Notes under the pieces: model-generated
Told to the model about the DNA's origin: nothing
Seen by the model: only the letters and a program-made list of their open reading frames with translations
Database searches by the model: none
Program-made: the position numbers and the translations under genes
Part shown: one piece after another, positions 60,754 through 64,000 of the stretch
Layout of the letters: each line of letters starts with the position of its first letter
How positions within the stretch are numbered: the first letter of the stretch is position 1
NCBI GenBank assembly: GCA_019359035.1
Contig: JAHHIC010000066.1
Location: forward strand, 124,001 to 188,000
Length of the DNA: 64,000 bases
Source: Scytonematopsis contorta HA4267-MV1
GTDB taxonomy: Bacteria; Cyanobacteriota; Cyanobacteriia; Cyanobacteriales; Nostocaceae
Direction: 5' to 3'

Positions 60754-63138
60754 ATGACGTTAGCAGTTTCTCCCCAAACCAACCCGCTAACCGATAACGA
60801 ACTGAGTCAAATCAATGCCTATTGGCGTGCTGCAAATTACCTAAGCGTAGGACAAATTTACTTACTCGACAATCCACTTTTAAAAGAACCTTTAAAAATA
60901 GAACATGTTAAACCAAGACTTTTAGGTCACTGGGGAACAACACCCGGTCTAAATTTTTTATATATTCACCTCAACCGGGTAATAAAAAAATACGAGCAAG
61001 ACATGATTTATATCGCAGGTCCGGGTCATGGTGGTCCTGCGCTAGTTGCTAATACTTATCTAGAAGGGACATACAGCGAATATTACCCTAATATTTCCCA
61101 AGACGAAATGGGGATGAAAAACTTATTTAAACAGTTTTCTTTCCCTGGTGGAATCCCCAGTCACGTAGCACCAGAAACTCCTGGTTCCATCCATGAAGGA
61201 GGTGAATTGGGATATGCAGTATCTCATGCTTACGGTGCTGCATTCGATAACCCAGATTTAATAGTTGCTTGTGTTGTTGGTGACGGAGAAGCAGAAACAG
61301 GTGCATTAGCAACAGCTTGGCATTCTAACAAGTTCCTCAACCCTGTCAATGATGGTGCGGTGCTGCCAGTTTTGCATCTTAACGGCTATAAAATTGCTAA
61401 CCCAACAGTATTAGCTCGTCTGAGTCGTCACGAACTGGAATATTTATTTGTCGGTTACGGTTACAAGCCTTACTTTGTCGAAGGTTCAGAACCGGAAATT
61501 ATGCACCAGTTAATGGCTGGTACATTGGATACTGTAATTGAAGAGATTAAAAGTATTCAAAGGGAAGCGCGGGTACATGGCTTTAAAAGTCGTCCCCAAT
61601 GGCCGATGATTATCCTTAGAAGTCCTAAAGGTTGGACGGGACCAAAAGAAGTTGATGGTAAGAAAACAGAGGATTTTTGGCGTAGTCACCAAGTACCTTT
61701 TGGGGAGTTAGCAACAAAACCAGAACATTTAAAACTTTTGGAACAGTGGATGAAGAGTTATAAACCAGAAGAACTCTTCGACGCAAATGGCAAATTAATT
61801 CCAGAATTAGCAGAACTTGCACCAAAAGGTCAGCGACGCATGGGTGACAGTCCCCACGCAAATGGTGGTTTATTGTTGCGCGATTTAAAAATGCCAGATT
61901 TTAGGGACTATGCGGTAGTTGTTCCCAAACCTGGTGATGTAATGGCAGAAGCAACACGGGAGATGGGAGAGTTTCTGCGGGATATAATGAAAATGAATTT
62001 GGAAAGCAAGAACTTCCGGCTTTTTGGTCCCGATGAAACCGCTTCTAATCGTTTGGGTGATGTACTGCAAGCAACCGATAAAGTTTGGATAGATGATATA
62101 CGTCCAGAAGATGAAAATTTATCTCCCAATGGACGAATTATGGAGATGCTGAGCGAAACCAATTGTCAAGGTTGGTTAGAGGGATATTTGCTCACAGGTC
62201 GTCACGGGTTCTTTTCCTGCTATGAAGCATTTATCCATATTGTGGACTCGATGTTTAACCAACATGCAAAATGGTTAAAAACGACACGTCACATTCCTTG
62301 GCGTAGGCAAATTGCATCGTTGAATTACTTATTAACTTCTCACGTTTGGCGACAAGACCACAACGGTTTTAGCCACCAAGACCCAGGTTTTATTGACCAT
62401 GTAATGAATAAAAAACCTGAGATAATTCGGGTATATTTACCACCAGATGCGAATACTTTGTTATCAGTGACAGACCATTGTTTGAGAAGTCGTCAATATA
62501 TTAATGTGATTGTTGCAGGAAAACAGCCCGCTTTACAATACTTAGATATGGATGCGGCTGTTAAGCACTGTACCAAAGGTATTGGTATTTGGGAATGGGC
62601 TAGCAATGACCAAGGTAGAGAACCTGATGTGGTTATGGTTTGTGCTGGAGATGTTCCTACTTTAGAAACTTTGGCTGCGGTTGATATATTGCGTCAAGAA
62701 TTTCCAGAGTTAAAAGTGCGGGTGGTAAATGTGGTGAATTTAATGAAACTACAGCCACAAAGCGAACATCCTCATGGTTTGTCTGACAAAGATTTTGACA
62801 CCATATTCACTACCGACAAGCCAGTTATTTTTGCTTATCATGGCTACCCTTGGTTGATACACCGTCTCACCTATCGTCGCACTAATCACCATAATCTTCA
62901 TGTCCGGGGTTATAAGGAAGAAGGAACGACGACGACTCCTTTTGATATGGTGGTGTTGAACGACTTAGACCGCTTTCATCTAGTTATGGACGTGATTGAC
63001 CGTGTGCCAAAACTAACATCGTATGGCGCGGCATACGTTAAACAAAAAATGCAAGATAAGTTAATTGAACACAAGTGTTACATTGAGGAACGCGGGGAAG
63101 ATATGCCGGAAATTAGGGATTGGAAGTGGCACTATTAA
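60754..63138 (+). CDS. xfp: Xylulose-5-phosphate/fructose-6-phosphate phosphoketolase
   Basis: The 794-residue thiamine-diphosphate enzyme has [20 protein letters not shown], the active-site [33 protein letters not shown], the TPP/Mg motif [20 protein letters not shown], and in the second half [40 protein letters not shown] and [15 protein letters not shown]. It splits xylulose-5-P or fructose-6-P to acetyl-phosphate plus a shorter sugar phosphate, giving carbon-efficient acetyl units. Length is typical of the family. No acetate kinase or phosphotransacetylase is adjacent. AAGGAG lies about 10 nt upstream of the ATG. Confidence 0.96.
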   Translation: MTLAVSPQTNPLTDNELSQINAYWRAANYLSVGQIYLLDNPLLKEPLKIEHVKPRLLGHWGTTPGLNFLYIHLNRVIKKYEQDMIYIAGPGHGGPALVANTYLEGTYSEYYPNISQDEMGMKNLFKQFSFPGGIPSHVAPETPGSIHEGGELGYAVSHAYGAAFDNPDLIVACVVGDGEAETGALATAWHSNKFLNPVNDGAVLPVLHLNGYKIANPTVLARLSRHELEYLFVGYGYKPYFVEGSEPEIMHQLMAGTLDTVIEEIKSIQREARVHGFKSRPQWPMIILRSPKGWTGPKEVDGKKTEDFWRSHQVPFGELATKPEHLKLLEQWMKSYKPEELFDANGKLIPELAELAPKGQRRMGDSPHANGGLLLRDLKMPDFRDYAVVVPKPGDVMAEATREMGEFLRDIMKMNLESKNFRLFGPDETASNRLGDVLQATDKVWIDDIRPEDENLSPNGRIMEMLSETNCQGWLEGYLLTGRHGFFSCYEAFIHIVDSMFNQHAKWLKTTRHIPWRRQIASLNYLLTSHVWRQDHNGFSHQDPGFIDHVMNKKPEIIRVYLPPDANTLLSVTDHCLRSRQYINVIVAGKQPALQYLDMDAAVKHCTKGIGIWEWASNDQGREPDVVMVCAGDVPTLETLAAVDILRQEFPELKVRVVNVVNLMKLQPQSEHPHGLSDKDFDTIFTTDKPVIFAYHGYPWLIHRLTYRRTNHHNLHVRGYKEEGTTTTPFDMVVLNDLDRFHLVMDVIDRVPKLTSYGAAYVKQKMQDKLIEHKCYIEERGEDMPEIRDWKWHY

Positions 63139-63156
63139 ATTACAACATTACACAGA

Positions 63157-63196
63157 CCTAACCCCCCTACCCCCCTTCCCTGCGAGGGAAGGGGGG
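63157..63196. terminator. CCTAACCCCCCTACCCCCC hairpin repeat, copy 4, after xfp
   Basis: A perfect 12-bp stem (CCCCCCTTCCCT/AGGGAAGGGGGG, loop GCG) lies 20-60 bp after the phosphoketolase stop. It belongs to the repeat family at 8032, 8175 and 11036 and is placed like a terminator, though followed by an A-run rather than a T-run on the plus strand. Confidence 0.65.
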
Positions 63197-63286
63197 AAAT
63201 AAAAGATAAGATTTTGCTTGTATTAAGTTTAAAAAGAGACCATAAGTGTGGTGCATTCACCTGAAAATTCCTGTAAGTAACCTGTT

Positions 63287-63311
63287 GTGGGGTGGGCATC
63301 CTTGCCCGCCC
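63287..63311. repeat. GTGGGGTGGGCATCCTTGCC hairpin repeat, copy 3
   Basis: GTGGGGTGGGCATCCTTGCC followed by CGCCC, the same orientation as the copy at 55929. Confidence 0.85.
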
Positions 63312-63391
63312 TTGCCCTTCCTTATACCCCTTAAATCATAATCTTCTTTTTGCTTTATTTTGGTCGTAAATATTGCCCAATTATTTGTATT

Positions 63392-63676
63392 TTAATCTCT
63401 TAATTTATTTGCTGCACCAACTCTCAGGCTGTGATACCAAATATCCTTAACATTCCAAACGTAGAAGGTGTCATATTTTTCATTTTTCATATATTTAAAT
63501 CTCATCCAGTGTTTATCATCCCTTGCTTGTAAAAATAATGCAGCTTTGACTCTAATGTCATCATGCCAAGTATTATCTGTTTTCCATACTTGTAAACAAT
63601 GGTGATTGGCTCCGTCTAATTTACGAAATCGCATCCAATGCTTATCAACCCCAGCAAACTTAGCGCTTTGTGGCAT
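63392..63676 (-). CDS. Unknown protein with two tandem DKHWMRF units
   Basis: The 94-residue product consists of two repeats of about 43 residues, each starting DKHWMRF and sharing a VW...W(H/Y)-D/S-(I/L)RV-AA pattern: unit 1 DKHWMRFRKLDGANHHCLQV, unit 2 DKHWMRFKYMKNEKYDTFYV. It is rich in Trp, His and Tyr, suggesting a compact beta-type binding module. No family is recognised. ATG 63676 lies inside the 3' end of the upstream small gene (overlap 17 bp, different frame), so the two are probably translated together; an alternative TTG start at 63682 is possible. Confidence 0.55.
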   Translation of the reverse strand: MPQSAKFAGVDKHWMRFRKLDGANHHCLQVWKTDNTWHDDIRVKAALFLQARDDKHWMRFKYMKNEKYDTFYVWNVKDIWYHSLRVGAANKLRD

Positions 63677-63827
63677 CAGCAATCTTGTTTCGACGAGCGG
63701 CTATTCTTTTGGCTGTTGCAATTGCTGCTTCGTTTGCGACATAACCACCTGATTGAAGAACACGAGCCAAATGTTCAGCTTCCCGTCCTACAACAGGTTT
63801 TGAAATAGTGTGTAGAGGATATTGCAT
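63660..63827 (-). CDS. 55-residue basic helical protein, unknown
   Basis: The frame reads MQYPLHTISKPVVGREAEHL, ARVLQSGGYVANEAAIATAK, RIAARRNKIADATKR and stops at 63660. It has an acidic/neutral first half and a strongly basic helical tail. Its 3' end overlaps the start of the DKHWMRF protein. Overlapping two-gene cassettes of this size often encode toxin and antitoxin or small regulatory pairs, but nothing in the sequences proves that. An AT-rich region with TATTAT-like words lies upstream (63830-63860). Confidence 0.5.
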   Translation of the reverse strand: MQYPLHTISKPVVGREAEHLARVLQSGGYVANEAAIATAKRIAARRNKIADATKR

Positions 63828-63879
63828 AACAATATATTATTATAAGGATTACTCTATTATACATTATCTAAACATGATT

Positions 63880-64000
63880 TTACTTTGTAAATAGGTAATA
63901 ATTGTAAGTGTTTTCCTCTACTAAGCGAGTGCCATAGTTTTTATGCTCAAGCGGATATGTCTCATATAGATTTGCACTAATAACAATATCGATTTTTTTG
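63880..64000 (-). CDS. Partial C-terminus of an unknown protein
   Basis: A minus-strand frame enters from the right edge and reads KIDIVISANLYETYPLEHKN, YGTRLVEENTYNYYLFTK, then TAA at 63880. Only about 39 residues are visible. The composition is that of a normal soluble protein. It precedes the two overlapping small genes on the same strand. No family is assignable. Confidence 0.5.
   Translation of the reverse strand, partial: KKIDIVISANLYETYPLEHKNYGTRLVEENTYNYYLFTK

Overview
The window is a chromosomal segment from a filamentous, probably heterocyst-forming cyanobacterium (order Nostocales). This is inferred from NdhH, the Ssl1498/Psb35-type photosystem protein, a CruA-like lycopene cyclase, the fused ThiO-ThiG enzyme, DUF2382/PRC-barrel, DUF4330, Tab2 and Uma2 proteins, and GC-poor DNA. 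Heptanucleotide short tandem repeats (STRR) of the Calothrix/Nostoc kind are very abundant. I cannot name the genus. No rRNA, tRNA, CRISPR array or intact transposase was seen.

Layout. 0-4.2 kb: a partial membrane protein, a RES-domain toxin with its MbcA/ParS-like antitoxin, and a divergent XRE-NACHT NTPase whose C-terminus looks cut short; this reads as a small defence island. 4.2-13 kb: a secreted small protein, a mannose-1-phosphate guanylyltransferase fused to a degenerate phosphomannomutase domain, a sugar ABC ATPase, single-stranded DNA-binding protein and a double-ATPase peptide ABC protein. 13.7-18 kb: a GAF histidine kinase, a Uma2 protein and RsmH. 18.2-21.7 kb: NdhH, a large double repeat array, a MidA/NDUFAF7-type methyltransferase and an unannotated 31-residue membrane peptide. 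21.9-31.3 kb: a beta-hydroxyacid dehydrogenase, a TPR protein, Psb35, ThiO-ThiG, a chimeric DUF4365 protein, a 2Fe-2S ferredoxin with a membrane-anchored partner, and citramalate synthase. 32-43.6 kb: the CruA-like flavoprotein, coiled-coil and propeller proteins, a permease/TIGR03943 pair, an Hsp70-family protein and an L,D-transpeptidase.

44-52 kb holds a PAS histidine kinase, KDPG aldolase, two PRC-barrel/DUF2382 proteins, DUF4330, an M48 protease, a PPP phosphatase and DUF2470. 52-56 kb is a minus-strand glutathione-dependent formaldehyde-detoxification group: class III alcohol dehydrogenase, a GNAT acetyltransferase behind an 18-unit repeat array, S-formylglutathione hydrolase, and a Tab2 homologue overlapping it by 4 bp. 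56-63.1 kb carries AvtA, RimM, Uma2, DUF4058 and phosphoketolase. The right edge has two overlapping unknown small genes and the end of another gene.

Window-wide signals. A line-by-line reading found only six GATC tetranucleotides in 64 kb, three of them inside the HIP1 octamer, against roughly 200 expected from composition. A 19-bp palindromic core (GTGCGAGCATCTTGCTCGC and variants) sits at the edges of three unrelated tandem arrays. STRR heptamers have entered or abut several coding regions, including the linker just before the FAD-binding motif of the CruA-like protein.
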